The position numbers and the translations under genes are program-made. From contig CAWGHD010000002.1 of NCBI GenBank assembly GCA_963822295.1, positions 2,232,001-2,296,000 of the forward strand: a stretch of 64,000 nt of DNA, read 5' to 3'. Each line of letters opens with the position of its first letter. Positions within the stretch are counted from its first letter, which is position 1. Under the pieces are notes generated by a model, which saw only the letters and a program-made list of their open reading frames with translations, did not search any database and was not told the origin of the DNA. This DNA comes from VRUE01 sp963822295 (lineage in GTDB: Bacteria > Actinomycetota > Thermoleophilia > Solirubrobacterales > 70-9). Below, piece by piece: positions 8,483 to 16,896 of this stretch.

Positions 8483-9193
8483 TCAGACCGGGTGGTGGCC
8501 CGGCGGGATCAGGCCCTCGGCCTCCTGGCGGCGCTCGCCGCGGCGCAGCATGCGGCCGGTGAGGATCGCGATGCTGAGGATCGCCGTAGCGCCGAGGCTG
8601 AGTTGGACGCTGAGCAGCCCTTCCCGCGTCCAGTAGACGTCGCGCAGGTCGAGCAGCAGGGCGGCCTCGTCGAAGGTCATTCCCATCCCCGCGCCCATCG
8701 GCACCGCGAGGCGCTGCTCGAGGACCTCGTCTTCGGTCAGCAGCGCCGCCGTCCCCGAGGCGAACGCGACGAGGATCCCGGGGACGAAATGGTGGATGTG
8801 GCGACCGCCGATCCTGACGTTGCGGAAGGGCCCCCAGCCGTCGCGGATGCCCAGGGTGGAGATCCTCATGAACGCGAACGAGCCGAGGAAGCCGGCCAGC
8901 AGGTTGAAGAGCACCGTTTCGCTGCGCGGGGAGGCTTCGTAGCCGCTGACCGCGACGCCGACGGTGTCGAGGGCCGCCGCCGGGGCGGCTTCGACCAGGC
9001 CTTCGTGGTCCGTCGTCTCCTGGGCGCGGCGGCGCAGCATCCGTGCGAACTGACCGGCGAGCACCGTCCCGGCGGCGGCCAGCGCGACCCCGGCCAGGGC
9101 CACGGTCGCCTGCTCCGAACGCGCCCAACCAAACCTCGCCCGGGCGCGGGCACGACGAGTGAGGCGGGTCGGGAGTCGGCGATGACCGATCAC
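8483..9193 (-). CDS. integral membrane protein, unknown function
   Basis: 236 residues from 9193; an internal start is possible because the first 25 residues are Arg-rich. It has about four hydrophobic segments and a conserved-looking RIGGRHIHHFVPGI motif with a His pair, followed by a second half with several acidic residues (TEDEVLEQR, MTFDEAALLLD). It lies between rplI and dnaB, in the place where other bacteria sometimes carry unrelated membrane genes. No function can be assigned. Confidence 0.7.
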   Translation of the reverse strand: MIGHRRLPTRLTRRARARARFGWARSEQATVALAGVALAAAGTVLAGQFARMLRRRAQETTDHEGLVEAAPAAALDTVGVAVSGYEASPRSETVLFNLLAGFLGSFAFMRISTLGIRDGWGPFRNVRIGGRHIHHFVPGILVAFASGTAALLTEDEVLEQRLAVPMGAGMGMTFDEAALLLDLRDVYWTREGLLSVQLSLGATAILSIAILTGRMLRRGERRQEAEGLIPPGHHPV

Positions 9194-9229
9194 GGAGGGC
9201 AGCCTAGCCGCCGCCCCTGTCGTGCCGGG

Positions 9230-9682
9230 TTACTTCTCCTCGGTGACGATCGTCTTCACCGCGGTCATGGTGCCGTCGGTGAGCTCGATATCCACCATGT
9301 GGGTGCCGATCTCACGGATCGGCTGCTCGAGGCGGACCTTGCGGTGGTCGATCCGCAGGTCGCGCGCGTCGCGGATCGCGCCGACGATCTCTTTCGGGCC
9401 GACGGAGCCGAACAGCTTGCCGTCCTCGCCGGCACGCTGGTAGATCGTCAGCACCGTCTTCGAGAGCAGCGAGGCCGCCTCGGCTTCGCGGGCCGTCCTC
9501 TCCCGCTCCGCCTTCTCGGCGGCGTCACGGCGGCGCTGGGCCTCCTCGAGGGCGCCCGGGGTCGCCGGCATCGCGAGCTTGCGGGGGATCAGGTAGTTGC
9601 GGAGGTAGCCGGGGGAGACGTCGATCGGGTCACCCCGCCGACCGAGCTTCTCGACGTCCTCGAGCAGGACAGCCTCGGCCAC
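9230..9682 (-). CDS. rplI: 50S ribosomal protein L9
   Basis: 150 residues starting at GTG. The N-terminal domain reads VLLEDVEKLGRRGDPIDVSPGYLRNYLIP, the classic L9 rRNA-binding signature (given here without a break in its first and last halves only for recognition). A long connecting helix rich in Ala/Glu/Arg and a C-terminal domain with LFGSVGPKEI follow. It binds 23S rRNA near the L1 stalk base. It is 8 nt downstream of rpsR in the minus-strand ribosomal/ssb cluster. Confidence 0.97.
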   Translation of the reverse strand: MAEAVLLEDVEKLGRRGDPIDVSPGYLRNYLIPRKLAMPATPGALEEAQRRRDAAEKAERERTAREAEAASLLSKTVLTIYQRAGEDGKLFGSVGPKEIVGAIRDARDLRIDHRKVRLEQPIREIGTHMVDIELTDGTMTAVKTIVTEEK

Positions 9683-9689
9683 GGCCGGC

Positions 9690-9962
9690 CTACCTCTCTC
9701 CGACGTAGGGCAGGAGCGCGATCTCCCGCGCCCGCTTCACCGAGACGGCGAGCTGGCGCTGGTGCTTGCGCGAGAGCCCCGTCACCCGCCGCCCGCGGGT
9801 CTTCCCCTTGTCGGAGAGGAAGCGGCGCAGCAGGTTGAGGTCCTTGTAGTCGACGGCCTCGGAGTTGATCCGCGTGTACTTGCGCGGGCGCATGCGGTCG
9901 TTCGGCCGCTTGCCGCGGCGGGCGGACGCCTGTCCTCCGGTTGTCTCCTTGGTGCGAGGCAT
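9690..9962 (-). CDS. rpsR: 30S ribosomal protein S18
   Basis: 90 residues with the S18 core: DYKDLNLLRRFLSDKGK, then GLSRKHQRQLAVSVKRAR and the ending LLPY. The first 25 residues are basic and not conserved. S18 binds the 30S platform as a heterodimer with S6, which is encoded in the same cluster. No zinc-ribbon cysteines are present (Cys-free type). Confidence 0.97.
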   Translation of the reverse strand: MPRTKETTGGQASARRGKRPNDRMRPRKYTRINSEAVDYKDLNLLRRFLSDKGKTRGRRVTGLSRKHQRQLAVSVKRAREIALLPYVGER

Positions 9963-10021
9963 ATCGAGCCGGGAATCCTACAGATCGCCCGGCCCAGGGC
10001 CCGAACGGTGTCCGGGGACGG

Positions 10022-10501
10022 CTAGAACGGGATGTCGTCGTCCCCGCCGCCGCCGCTGCTCGCCGCGGCGCCCTCGAAGTCGGAGGTGTCCGCGGGGGTG
10101 TCGGCCGCGGGGGTGAAGCCGCCGCCGTTGCCGGCGTTCGGGGCGCCGCCCGAGCCGTCGCGGGAGCCGAGGAACTGCACCGAGTTGGCGACGATGCTGA
10201 CCTTCTGCCGTTTGCCGCTTCCGTCTTTGGCCTCCCACTCGCGCCAGTCGAGGCGCCCTTCCACCGCCACCGGGCGGCCCTTGGAGAGGTAGTTGGCGCA
10301 GTTCTCTCCCTGCGCGCCGAAGACGGTCACGTCGAAGTAGTTGGGCTTGTCGACCCATTCGCCGGTCTGGCCGTCCTTGCGGCGGCTGTTGACAGCCACC
10401 CTCAGCTCGCAGACCGATGTGCCCCCGCCGGTGCTGCGCAGCTCCGGGTCGCGGGTCAGGTTCCCGGTGATCACAACAACATTCACGTTCGAAGCCGCCA
10501 C
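10022..10501 (-). CDS. ssb: single-stranded DNA-binding protein
   Basis: 159 residues starting at GTG. The OB-fold covers about 1-110 (NVVVITGNLTRDPELR, NYFDVTVFGAQGENCANYL, GRPVAVEGRLDWREWE). A Gly-rich flexible tail ends in DDDIPF, the acidic tip that recruits replication and repair partners. An AGG-type ribosome site (GAGGAG) precedes the start. Its position between rpsF and rpsR is the conserved bacterial order. Confidence 0.97.
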   Translation of the reverse strand: MAASNVNVVVITGNLTRDPELRSTGGGTSVCELRVAVNSRRKDGQTGEWVDKPNYFDVTVFGAQGENCANYLSKGRPVAVEGRLDWREWEAKDGSGKRQKVSIVANSVQFLGSRDGSGGAPNAGNGGGFTPAADTPADTSDFEGAAASSGGGGDDDIPF

Positions 10502-10584
10502 TGGCTCTCACTCCTCAGGTTCGCTTGTTACGTCCCAGTCTAAGAGCGCGATCGGCGCGCCCCTCTCCCCTCGCCGCGGTATTA

Positions 10585-10599
10585 CCCGCAAAAAGCGGG
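10585..10599 (-). other. small hairpin after the rpsF stop
   Basis: CCCGC, a five-A loop (T on the transcribed strand) and GCGGG lie directly after the rpsF stop codon in the rpsF-ssb gap. It may protect the mRNA end or tune expression of downstream genes. Without a U-tract it is not a convincing terminator. Confidence 0.4.
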
Positions 10600-10600
10600 G

Positions 10601-11113
10601 CTATTCGCCGGCGGAGTCGGCCGGGGCCTCGGCGGGAGCCTCGGCGGCGGGCTCGCCGTCGGACTCGGGCGCGGCCTCGGCGACCGCGGCGGGCTGCGGA
10701 GCCCGCTCGCTGCGGTCAGGACGCTCGCTGCGGTCAGGACGGTCGCCGCGATCGGGACGGTCGCGGCCCTCGCGGCCACCCATCGGCGCGGCGACTGAGG
10801 GCGGCACCATCACCGGGGCGTCGGGATCGACTTTGAAGATGCGGAAGCGCAGCACGCCGTCGGCGATCTTGAGGTTGTGGTCGAGGCGCTCGAGCAGGTC
10901 GGTGGGAGCCTCGAAGCGGAACCAGCGATAGTCGGCCTCGTTGGCGCGGTTGATCTCGTAGGCCATCTTGCGCAGGCCCCAGTTGTTCTCGTGTTTGAGA
11001 GCGCCGCCGGCCTCGATCTGCTTCTTCGCCTCGTCGGCCAGCGCGTCGCGCGCCGGGGCATCCCGACCGGGGTCAAGCATCAGAACCAGCTCATATTCGC
11101 GTGCTGCTGCCAA
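10601..11113 (-). CDS. rpsF: 30S ribosomal protein S6 with extended tail
   Basis: 170 residues. The S6 fold occupies about 1-100 (YELVLMLDPG, NWGLRKMAYEIN, YRWFRFEA). The remaining 70 residues are a low-complexity tail: first Arg/Asp/Ser repeats (GDRPDRSERPDRSER), then an Ala/Glu/Pro-rich end. Typical S6 is 95-135 residues, so the tail is long even for actinobacteria. It heads the rpsF-ssb-rpsR-rplI cluster. Confidence 0.95.
   Translation of the reverse strand: MAAAREYELVLMLDPGRDAPARDALADEAKKQIEAGGALKHENNWGLRKMAYEINRANEADYRWFRFEAPTDLLERLDHNLKIADGVLRFRIFKVDPDAPVMVPPSVAAPMGGREGRDRPDRGDRPDRSERPDRSERAPQPAAVAEAAPESDGEPAAEAPAEAPADSAGE
10705..10758. repeat. 18-bp tandem repeat in the S6 tail
   Basis: Two identical 18-nt units (10705-10722 and 10723-10740) are followed by a diverged third copy to 10758. 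They encode the Arg-Asp/Ser-Glu repeats of the S6 tail. Length variation between strains would keep the frame. Confidence 0.75.
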
Positions 11114-11139
11114 AACGGCGAGTGACTATAGCGGCAGCC

Positions 11140-11559
11140 TCAGTGAGGGGAGAACTCGACCGACCCGTCGGACGGCGGCGGAGCCGGCGCCGGTGGGGCG
11201 GGGGGCGGAGCGGGCTCCGGAGCGGCGGGCGGAGGCTGCGGCGGCGGCGCGGGCGCCTCCGGAGCGGCGAGCGCCGGGCTCTCCCGGCCGTCCCGGGACC
11301 GTCGCCGCGGGGTCGCCCTTCGCGTCCCGGGCCCGCGGGTCTCGAGGGCCCGCGCCGGTCCGACCCGGGCCGCCGGGCGGATCGATCGGGCCCGGCGCAA
11401 CGGCTGCGCCGGCGGCCGCGGCAGGCCGATGTCAGCCGCCAGCGGCGGCGGCGCCGGAGGCCTGAGCAGCGGCGGCACGAGCTGCACGGCGATCAGGACG
11501 CCGGCCGCGAGCGCGGCGCCCCGCGCCAGCGCCGACCACCGAACTCGCAGGCCCCCCAT
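11140..11559 (-). CDS. membrane-anchored proline-rich protein
   Basis: 139 residues from ATG 11559. One N-terminal membrane helix (LARGAALAAGVLIAVQLVPP, about 10-30) is followed by an Arg/Pro region and a strongly Pro/Ala-rich tail. It starts 36 nt after the stop of the flippase-like gene and is probably co-transcribed with it. The open frame extends much further upstream, but that part is antisense-frame shadow of the neighbour. Function unknown; the Pro-rich tail would reach into the cell wall or the cytoplasm. Confidence 0.6.
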   Translation of the reverse strand: MGGLRVRWSALARGAALAAGVLIAVQLVPPLLRPPAPPPLAADIGLPRPPAQPLRRARSIRPAARVGPARALETRGPGTRRATPRRRSRDGRESPALAAPEAPAPPPQPPPAAPEPAPPPAPPAPAPPPSDGSVEFSPH

Positions 11560-11594
11560 GTGGTGGCCAAGGGCCGGGCGGCGCCGACTCTCCC

Positions 11595-12656
11595 CTAGGG
11601 GGCCGCCTCCTCGGCGTCCCGCTCGGCCGCTTCCTCCTCCGGGGAGGGGTGCAGGACGCCGGTGTGGATGCTCCAGCCCTGACGGCGGCCGAGGGCCGTG
11701 ACCGCGAGCGAGTAGATCACCTCGACCAGGGTGAGCACGCCGCGCACGGCGATCGCGATCAGCGACCCCAGCGCGAACGTGCTCCCCGGCAACGCCGACT
11801 TCACGGACCAGGCGAACACCGCGTCGCGGATCCCGAGCCCGGCCGGGGCGACCAGGGTCGCGAGCGCCGCGACGTAGCCGAGCGCCTGCGCCGAGCCGAC
11901 CGTGAGGATCTCGCCGAAGGGGACGCTGCTCACCGAGCGCGCGACGCAGTAGGTGCCGATCGTGATCACGACCCAGTTGAGCAGGTAGAAGGCGAGCAGG
12001 GCCAGAACCCCCCGCATCGCGATCACCCCTGGCAGCGGCTCGCGGCCGAAGGCCGCCAGGATCCGGTTGGCCAAGGGCCCGAAGACCCGCGGGTGGAGGA
12101 CCGTGATCGCCAGCGGGATCAGCAGCAGGAAGGCGAAGCGCAGCGGCTGGCCCTCGAGGTCCGGGTGGGCGATGAAGAAGTAGGCGGCGAAGATGATCGC
12201 CGAGGTCGCCGAGATCGCCTGTTCGTAGGCGAGGCTGGCGACCGTTATCCGGCGCGGGACACCGGCTTTCTCGGAGAGCAGCACCCTGCCGAGCACGTAG
12301 AGGATGCTTCCCGGCACGTAGCGGGCGAGCACGGGCTGGCCCCAGGCGACCTGGGCCCGCCCGATCCCGATCCGGTAGCCGAGGAAGCGCAGGATCAGGT
12401 CCCAGCCGAGCGCGCTCAGGGCGTAGAAGGTGAGCAGGACTAGGATCGCGGGGATCAGCCAGTAGGCGTGGAAATGGACTCCCTTGTCCTCGATCTCCGA
12501 CCACTGGCTGACCACGGTGAGCACGAGGAAGCCGAAGACGACGAAGACGATCCCGAGCTGGATCGCGAGGCGGACCCGCTTGCTGCGCGGCGGTTTGGTG
12601 CCGAACCGTGCGCCCGCCTCGCCGACCCGGTGCAGAAATGGCTGTTTGCGCTCCAC
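11595..12656 (-). CDS. flippase-like integral membrane protein (LPG-synthase TM region family)
   Basis: 353 residues with about eight membrane helices. It shows features of the YbhN/AglD/lysylphosphatidylglycerol-synthase membrane domain family: an early YALSALGWDLILR helix, ARYVPGSILY, and the late LVAPAGLGIRDAVFAW motif corresponding to the PGGxGxRE signature. Relatives flip or transfer lipid-linked groups, but the specific substrate is unknown. The C-terminus is acidic (EEEAAERDAEEAAP). It runs away from thiL, which starts divergently 43 nt upstream. Confidence 0.85.
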   Translation of the reverse strand: MERKQPFLHRVGEAGARFGTKPPRSKRVRLAIQLGIVFVVFGFLVLTVVSQWSEIEDKGVHFHAYWLIPAILVLLTFYALSALGWDLILRFLGYRIGIGRAQVAWGQPVLARYVPGSILYVLGRVLLSEKAGVPRRITVASLAYEQAISATSAIIFAAYFFIAHPDLEGQPLRFAFLLLIPLAITVLHPRVFGPLANRILAAFGREPLPGVIAMRGVLALLAFYLLNWVVITIGTYCVARSVSSVPFGEILTVGSAQALGYVAALATLVAPAGLGIRDAVFAWSVKSALPGSTFALGSLIAIAVRGVLTLVEVIYSLAVTALGRRQGWSIHTGVLHPSPEEEAAERDAEEAAP

Positions 12657-12699
12657 GGGGGGATCACCTTAGTGAGGGAATAGGAGTGACAATCCCCCC

Positions 12700-13680
12700 A
12701 TGGGCGAGTTCGAGCTCCTGGCGCGGGTCCGCGATCGGCTGTCGCCGGCGGGCGGCCGCGTGCGGATCGGATCGGGCGACGACGCGGCCGTCACGGTGCC
12801 CGGGGGGGCGACCGCGACCTCAGTCGACGCGCTGGTCGAGGGGGTCCACTTTCGCCGCGACGGGCGCGGGGGGCTTCGCTCGGTCGGCGCCAAGGCGCTG
12901 GCGGCGGCGCTGTCGGACCTCGCCGCGATGGGCGCCGAGCCCGGCGAGGCCTATGTCGTCCTCGGCGTGCCCGAGGACCTCGACGAGGAGGGGTGCCTGG
13001 AGATCGTCGACGGAATCACCGAGGTCGCCGACGAGACCGGCACGGCGCTCGCCGGCGGCGACCTCAGCCGCAGCCCGGTGCTCGTCCTCTCGATCACCGT
13101 CGTCGGCCACGCCGAGCGGGCCGAGCTGCTGGTCCCGCGCGGCGGCGCCAGGCCCGGCGATGCCCTGGTGCTGACGGGCGAGCTCGGCGGCGCCGCGGCG
13201 GGCCTGACCCTGCAGGAGCGCCCGGAGCTGGCCGCCGCGCTCGCCGAGCCCGTCGCAGGGCGCCTGCTCGAGCGACTGACGCGGCCGCAGCCGCGTCTCG
13301 CGGCCGGCCGCGCCCTGGCCGCGGCGGGGGCGACGGCGATGATCGACGTCAGCGACGGCCTAGGGGGCGACGCCCGCCACCTCGCCGAGGCCGGCGGGGT
13401 CGGCCTGCGGATCGACGCCCGCGCCCTTCCCCTGGCCGAGGGCGTGGCCGAGGTCGCCGCCGCGCTCGGGCGCGATCCACTGGAGCTGGCCGCCTCGGGC
13501 GGCGAGGACTACGAGCTGCTCGCCGCGATCCCGGCGGCGGGCCTCGACTTCGCCGGCCTCGAAGCTGTCGCCGGGGTCGCGATCGCGACGGTCGGCGAGG
13601 TCGTGGAGGGCGGGGGGGTCGAGATCAGGCTGCCCGGGGGCCGGGCGATTGAGCCGGATGGTTACGACCAGCTGGGTTGA
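12700..13680 (+). CDS. thiL: thiamine-monophosphate kinase
   Basis: 326 residues. ThiL phosphorylates thiamine monophosphate to thiamine diphosphate. N-terminal GSGDDAAV metal-binding motif, SVDALVEGVHF, KALAAALSDLAAMGA and LAGGDLSR motifs, and the C-terminal IDVSDGL and ASGGEDYELL motifs are all present, so the enzyme should be active. It is a single gene divergent from the flippase-like gene. Its 3' end overlaps a small minus-strand gene by 56 nt. Confidence 0.96.
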   Translation: MGEFELLARVRDRLSPAGGRVRIGSGDDAAVTVPGGATATSVDALVEGVHFRRDGRGGLRSVGAKALAAALSDLAAMGAEPGEAYVVLGVPEDLDEEGCLEIVDGITEVADETGTALAGGDLSRSPVLVLSITVVGHAERAELLVPRGGARPGDALVLTGELGGAAAGLTLQERPELAAALAEPVAGRLLERLTRPQPRLAAGRALAAAGATAMIDVSDGLGGDARHLAEAGGVGLRIDARALPLAEGVAEVAAALGRDPLELAASGGEDYELLAAIPAAGLDFAGLEAVAGVAIATVGEVVEGGGVEIRLPGGRAIEPDGYDQLG

Positions 13681-13858
13681 GCGACTGGTGCTCATCGGCC
13701 AGCAGCTCGCGGACGCCGCGGCGTCTGAGCATGGCCTCGGCGATCAGCGCGGGCTTCGGTCGGTAGTCGCCGTTTTCGACGAGGCTCTTGAGTCGATCCG
13801 ACTGCATGACTCCTCTATCGACGCCGAGCGCGCCGACCTGAGTTCTGGGTAGTCGCAT
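13625..13858 (-). CDS. small FlgM-like (anti-sigma-28-type) protein
   Basis: 77 residues. The segment SDRLKSLVENGDYRP followed by ALIAEAMLRRR matches the pattern of the FlgM C-terminal sigma-binding helices. The N-terminus (MRLPRTQVGALGVDRG) is not recognised. No flagellar genes are in the window, so the partner sigma factor is unknown. The gene overlaps the end of thiL on the opposite strand, which lowers confidence because GC-rich DNA often produces antisense frames. Its clear family pattern argues for a real gene. Confidence 0.55.
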   Translation of the reverse strand: MRLPRTQVGALGVDRGVMQSDRLKSLVENGDYRPKPALIAEAMLRRRGVRELLADEHQSLNPAGRNHPAQSPGPRAA

Positions 13859-13925
13859 ATACGTCCATGGCGACGCGCGGATTGCACGCGGGCTGACCGT
13901 CAGGCTGGCCCCGTCGGCGGGCGAT

Positions 13926-13931
13926 TACCCT
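13926..13931 (+). promoter_or_regulatory. -10 box TACCCT, leaderless start
   Basis: TACCCT ends 7 nt before ATG 13939 of the response regulator. This spacing places the transcription start on the start codon. It also favours ATG 13939 over GTG 13936. Confidence 0.55.
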
Positions 13932-13938
13932 TGGGGTG

Positions 13939-14634
13939 ATGCCAAACGGGTCGGCGCGCATACTCCTTGTTGACGACGAGCAGTCGATCCAGACCCTGCT
14001 CAGCTATCCGCTTCGCAAGGACGGGTACCACGTGACCGGCGCCCACGACGGCAGCGAGGCCCTCGAGCGCTTCGACGAGGCCCGCTTCGACCTCGTCATC
14101 CTCGACCTGATGCTGCCCAAGCTCGACGGCGTCGAGGTCTGCCGCCAGCTCCGCTCCCGCAGCCAGGTCCCGATCATCATGCTGACCGCCAAAGGCAGCG
14201 AGACCGACAAGGTCGCCGGGCTCGAGGTCGGCGCCGACGACTACATAACAAAGCCCTTCTCGATGCGCGAGTTCCGCAGCCGGGTCAAGGCCGCCCTGCG
14301 CCGCTCGCGGATGATCGCCGACGCCCCGGAGGAGGAGTCGCTCGAGCGGGGCGACCTGAAGATCGACTTCGGCCGCCGGCTGGTCACCCTGCGCGATGAG
14401 GACGTCCGCCTCACCTACGTCGAGTTCGAGATCCTCGGCGCGCTGGCGCGCTCTCCCGGGCGGGTGCTCAGCAGGGAGACGCTGCTCGAGCACGTCTGGG
14501 GCGACTCGGAGTACCGCGACCCGCGCACCGTCGATGTCCACATCAGGCATCTGCGCGAGAAGCTCGAGAGCGAGCCCAAAAAGCCTGAGTTCCTGTTCAC
14601 CGTGCGCGGAGTGGGTTACCGGTTCAACGAATGA
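13939..14634 (+). CDS. OmpR-family response regulator
   Basis: About 231 residues. The receiver domain has ILLVDDE, the phosphoacceptor in LVILDLMLPKLDG (Asp56), MLTAK and DDYITKPF. The winged-helix effector domain (about 130-230) includes LTYVEFEIL, SRETLLEHVWG and VDVHIRHLREKLE. It binds DNA when phosphorylated by the downstream kinase, whose ATG overlaps its stop (ATGA). The triad regulator-kinase-HtrA protease suggests an envelope-stress or cell-wall circuit. Confidence 0.95.
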   Translation: MPNGSARILLVDDEQSIQTLLSYPLRKDGYHVTGAHDGSEALERFDEARFDLVILDLMLPKLDGVEVCRQLRSRSQVPIIMLTAKGSETDKVAGLEVGADDYITKPFSMREFRSRVKAALRRSRMIADAPEEESLERGDLKIDFGRRLVTLRDEDVRLTYVEFEILGALARSPGRVLSRETLLEHVWGDSEYRDPRTVDVHIRHLREKLESEPKKPEFLFTVRGVGYRFNE

Positions 14635-15689
14635 GAAGCCTGCGGATGACGCAGCTCCTGGGCGGGCGGATCCCTCGCGTCTCCCTCGCGCTGGGGGCAG
14701 GATGCTCGCTCGTCATCTACATCTGGGTCGTCGTCGTTCAGGGCAACAGCGACGCCGGGCCCCAGATCGTCGTCGGCGCCCTCTTCGCCCTGCTGCTCTC
14801 CTTCGCGATCGGCTACTACGCCGCCCAGCTCGTCAGCAGGAGGATCGGCCGGCTCGAGCAGGCGGCGCGCAAGATCGCCGACGGCGACTTCGGCAGCCGC
14901 ATCCCGATCGACTCCACGGGGGAACTCGGCAAGCTCGCCCGCACCTTCAACGAAATGCAGCGCCGGCTGGCCGAGCTCGACGGCGCCCGCAAACAGTTCG
15001 TCGCCAACGCCTCGCACGAGCTGCGCACGCCGATCTTCAGCCTCGGCGGCTTCGTCGAGCTGCTCGAGGACGAGGACCCGAGCCCCGAGGAGCGGGCCGA
15101 GTTCGTGCACACGATGCGTGAGCAGATCGAGCGCCTGACCAAGCTGACCACCGACCTGCTCGACCTCTCGCAGCTCGATGCCGGGGCGATCATCGTCCAG
15201 GCGGACTCGGTCGACCTCAGCGCCCTCGCCCAGGAGGTCGCCCGCGAGTTCGGCCCGCGGGCCGACCACCACGGCTCGAGGCTCGAGCTGCGCCGGGCGA
15301 GCCGCCCCGTGATAGCCAGCGCCGACCCCGAGCGGGTGCGCCAGATCACCCGTATCCTGCTCGACAACGCCCTCACCCACACCCCCGAGGGCACCAAGGT
15401 GACCGTGACCGCCAACTCCGTCAACCGCCGTGTCGAGCTGACCGTCTCCGACGAAGGGGCCGGCATCCCCCAGCGCGTCCAGAGCCGGATCTTCGAGCGC
15501 TTCTACACCGCCGAAACCGGCGGCGGCTCGGGCCTCGGCCTGGCGATCGCGCGCGAGCTGGCGCAGCGCATGAGGGGGCGGATCTCGATCACCTCGAACA
15601 AACGCTTCACGGCCTTCACCCTCGACCTGCCGCAGGCCGCGGCGCCGCTGGCCCCCGCCGCCGCGCCGAAGACCGAGGCCCACGCGTGA
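14631..15689 (+). CDS. sensor histidine kinase (HAMP, HisKA, HATPase)
   Basis: 352 residues. Two membrane helices (about 17-37 and 47-68) enclose only a very short external segment. The HAMP domain covers about 70-120, the dimerisation domain has FVANASHELRTP with His129, and the ATPase domain has DNALTH, DEGAGIP and GGGSGLGLAIA boxes. The short periplasmic loop suggests sensing within or near the membrane. It overlaps both the regulator and the protease gene by 4 nt, a tight operon. Confidence 0.95.
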   Translation: MRSLRMTQLLGGRIPRVSLALGAGCSLVIYIWVVVVQGNSDAGPQIVVGALFALLLSFAIGYYAAQLVSRRIGRLEQAARKIADGDFGSRIPIDSTGELGKLARTFNEMQRRLAELDGARKQFVANASHELRTPIFSLGGFVELLEDEDPSPEERAEFVHTMREQIERLTKLTTDLLDLSQLDAGAIIVQADSVDLSALAQEVAREFGPRADHHGSRLELRRASRPVIASADPERVRQITRILLDNALTHTPEGTKVTVTANSVNRRVELTVSDEGAGIPQRVQSRIFERFYTAETGGGSGLGLAIARELAQRMRGRISITSNKRFTAFTLDLPQAAAPLAPAAAPKTEAHA

Positions 15690-16846
15690 GGCGCCTCACC
15701 TGCCTGGCGGCGGCGCTGCTGGCGCTGGGGCTCCTCGCGGGCTGCGGCGGCTCGGGCGGCGGGCCGGACCTCGGCTCCGACGACGAGGCGAAGACGAGCA
15801 CGGAGGCCGAGACGGCGACTCCGCAGCGGGTCATCGTCCAGACCTCCTCCGACGGGTTCAATCCCGCCGAGGTCTACCGCGAGGCGGCGCCCGGGGTGGT
15901 CACGATCCGCTCGATCCTCGCCAGCGGCGCGGCCGAGGGCTCCGGCTTCGTCCTCGACACCGACGGGAGGATCGTCACCAACGCGCACGTCATCACCGAC
16001 GAATCCGGCCCCGATCGCGAGCCCGCCGAGGCCGTCTACGTCGAGTTCCCCGACCGCAACGTCGTCTCGGCGGAGATCGTCGGCTTCGACCCCTTCTCCG
16101 ACATCGCCCTGATCGAAGTCGACCCGCAGGGGCTCGACCTGCACCCGCTCGAGCTCGGCGACGACGAGGACATCGTCGTCGGCCAGCCGGTGGCGGCGAT
16201 CGGCAGCCCCTTCGGCGAGCGCCACTCGCTCTCGGTCGGGATCGTCTCGGCGATCGACCGCTCGGTCGAATCGCTGACCGACTTCTCGATCGAGGGAGCG
16301 ATCCAGACGGACGCCTCGATCAACCCCGGCAACTCCGGCGGCCCGCTGCTCGACGCCGACGCCGAGGTGGTCGGCGTCAACCAGCAGATCCAGACCGAAA
16401 CCGGCTCCAACGACGGCGTCGGCTTCGCGATCCCGGTCTCGGCGGTGAAGCGCTCGATCGCGCAGCTCGCCGACGACGGCGAGGTCGAGTACGCCTACAT
16501 CGGCGTCTCCACCCAGGCCCTCTATCCGCAGCTCGCCGAGAGGCTCGACCTCGACGTCGACTTCGGCGGCCTGCTCGCCGAAGTCGTCCCCGACGGCCCG
16601 GCCGACGACGCCGGCCTCAGGGGCGGCGACGGAAAAGTCCGCTTCCAGGGGTTCCCGTTCAGCACGGGCGGCGACGTGATCCTCTCGATCGACGGCCGCC
16701 AGGTGCTCCGCCCCGAGGACCTTGCCCGCTATATCGCGGCTTCGCGGCCGGGAGAGGACGTGACCGTCGAGATCCTCCGCGACGGTGAGATCGAGGACGT
16801 CGACGTCACCCTCGGCACGCGCCCGGACAACGTCGACGAGGGCTGA
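15686..16846 (+). CDS. HtrA/DegP-type serine protease lipoprotein
   Basis: 386 residues, starting at GTG overlapping the kinase stop. Lipoprotein signal peptide with lipobox LLAGC (Cys20). The trypsin-like domain has a complete triad: His101 (TNAHV), Asp139 (FSDIAL) and Ser217 (GNSGGP). A single PDZ domain follows (about 265-375). It degrades or refolds damaged proteins at the outer face of the membrane. Coupling to the two-component system suggests it is an output or a modulator of that sensor. Confidence 0.94.
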   Translation: MRRLTCLAAALLALGLLAGCGGSGGGPDLGSDDEAKTSTEAETATPQRVIVQTSSDGFNPAEVYREAAPGVVTIRSILASGAAEGSGFVLDTDGRIVTNAHVITDESGPDREPAEAVYVEFPDRNVVSAEIVGFDPFSDIALIEVDPQGLDLHPLELGDDEDIVVGQPVAAIGSPFGERHSLSVGIVSAIDRSVESLTDFSIEGAIQTDASINPGNSGGPLLDADAEVVGVNQQIQTETGSNDGVGFAIPVSAVKRSIAQLADDGEVEYAYIGVSTQALYPQLAERLDLDVDFGGLLAEVVPDGPADDAGLRGGDGKVRFQGFPFSTGGDVILSIDGRQVLRPEDLARYIAASRPGEDVTVEILRDGEIEDVDVTLGTRPDNVDEG

Positions 16847-16896
16847 CCCTCCGGCGCGGGCATGCCTTCAACCGCCGCGGCATGTAGAACTCCCCG

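Noticed and set aside
11140..12504. 454-residue minus-strand frame as one gene
   Set aside because: Only the part from ATG 11559 is credible; the rest is a shadow of the flippase-like gene.
15853..15866. tRNA T-arm-like CGGGTTCAATCCCG
   Set aside because: Inside the conserved HtrA gene; no other tRNA parts around it.
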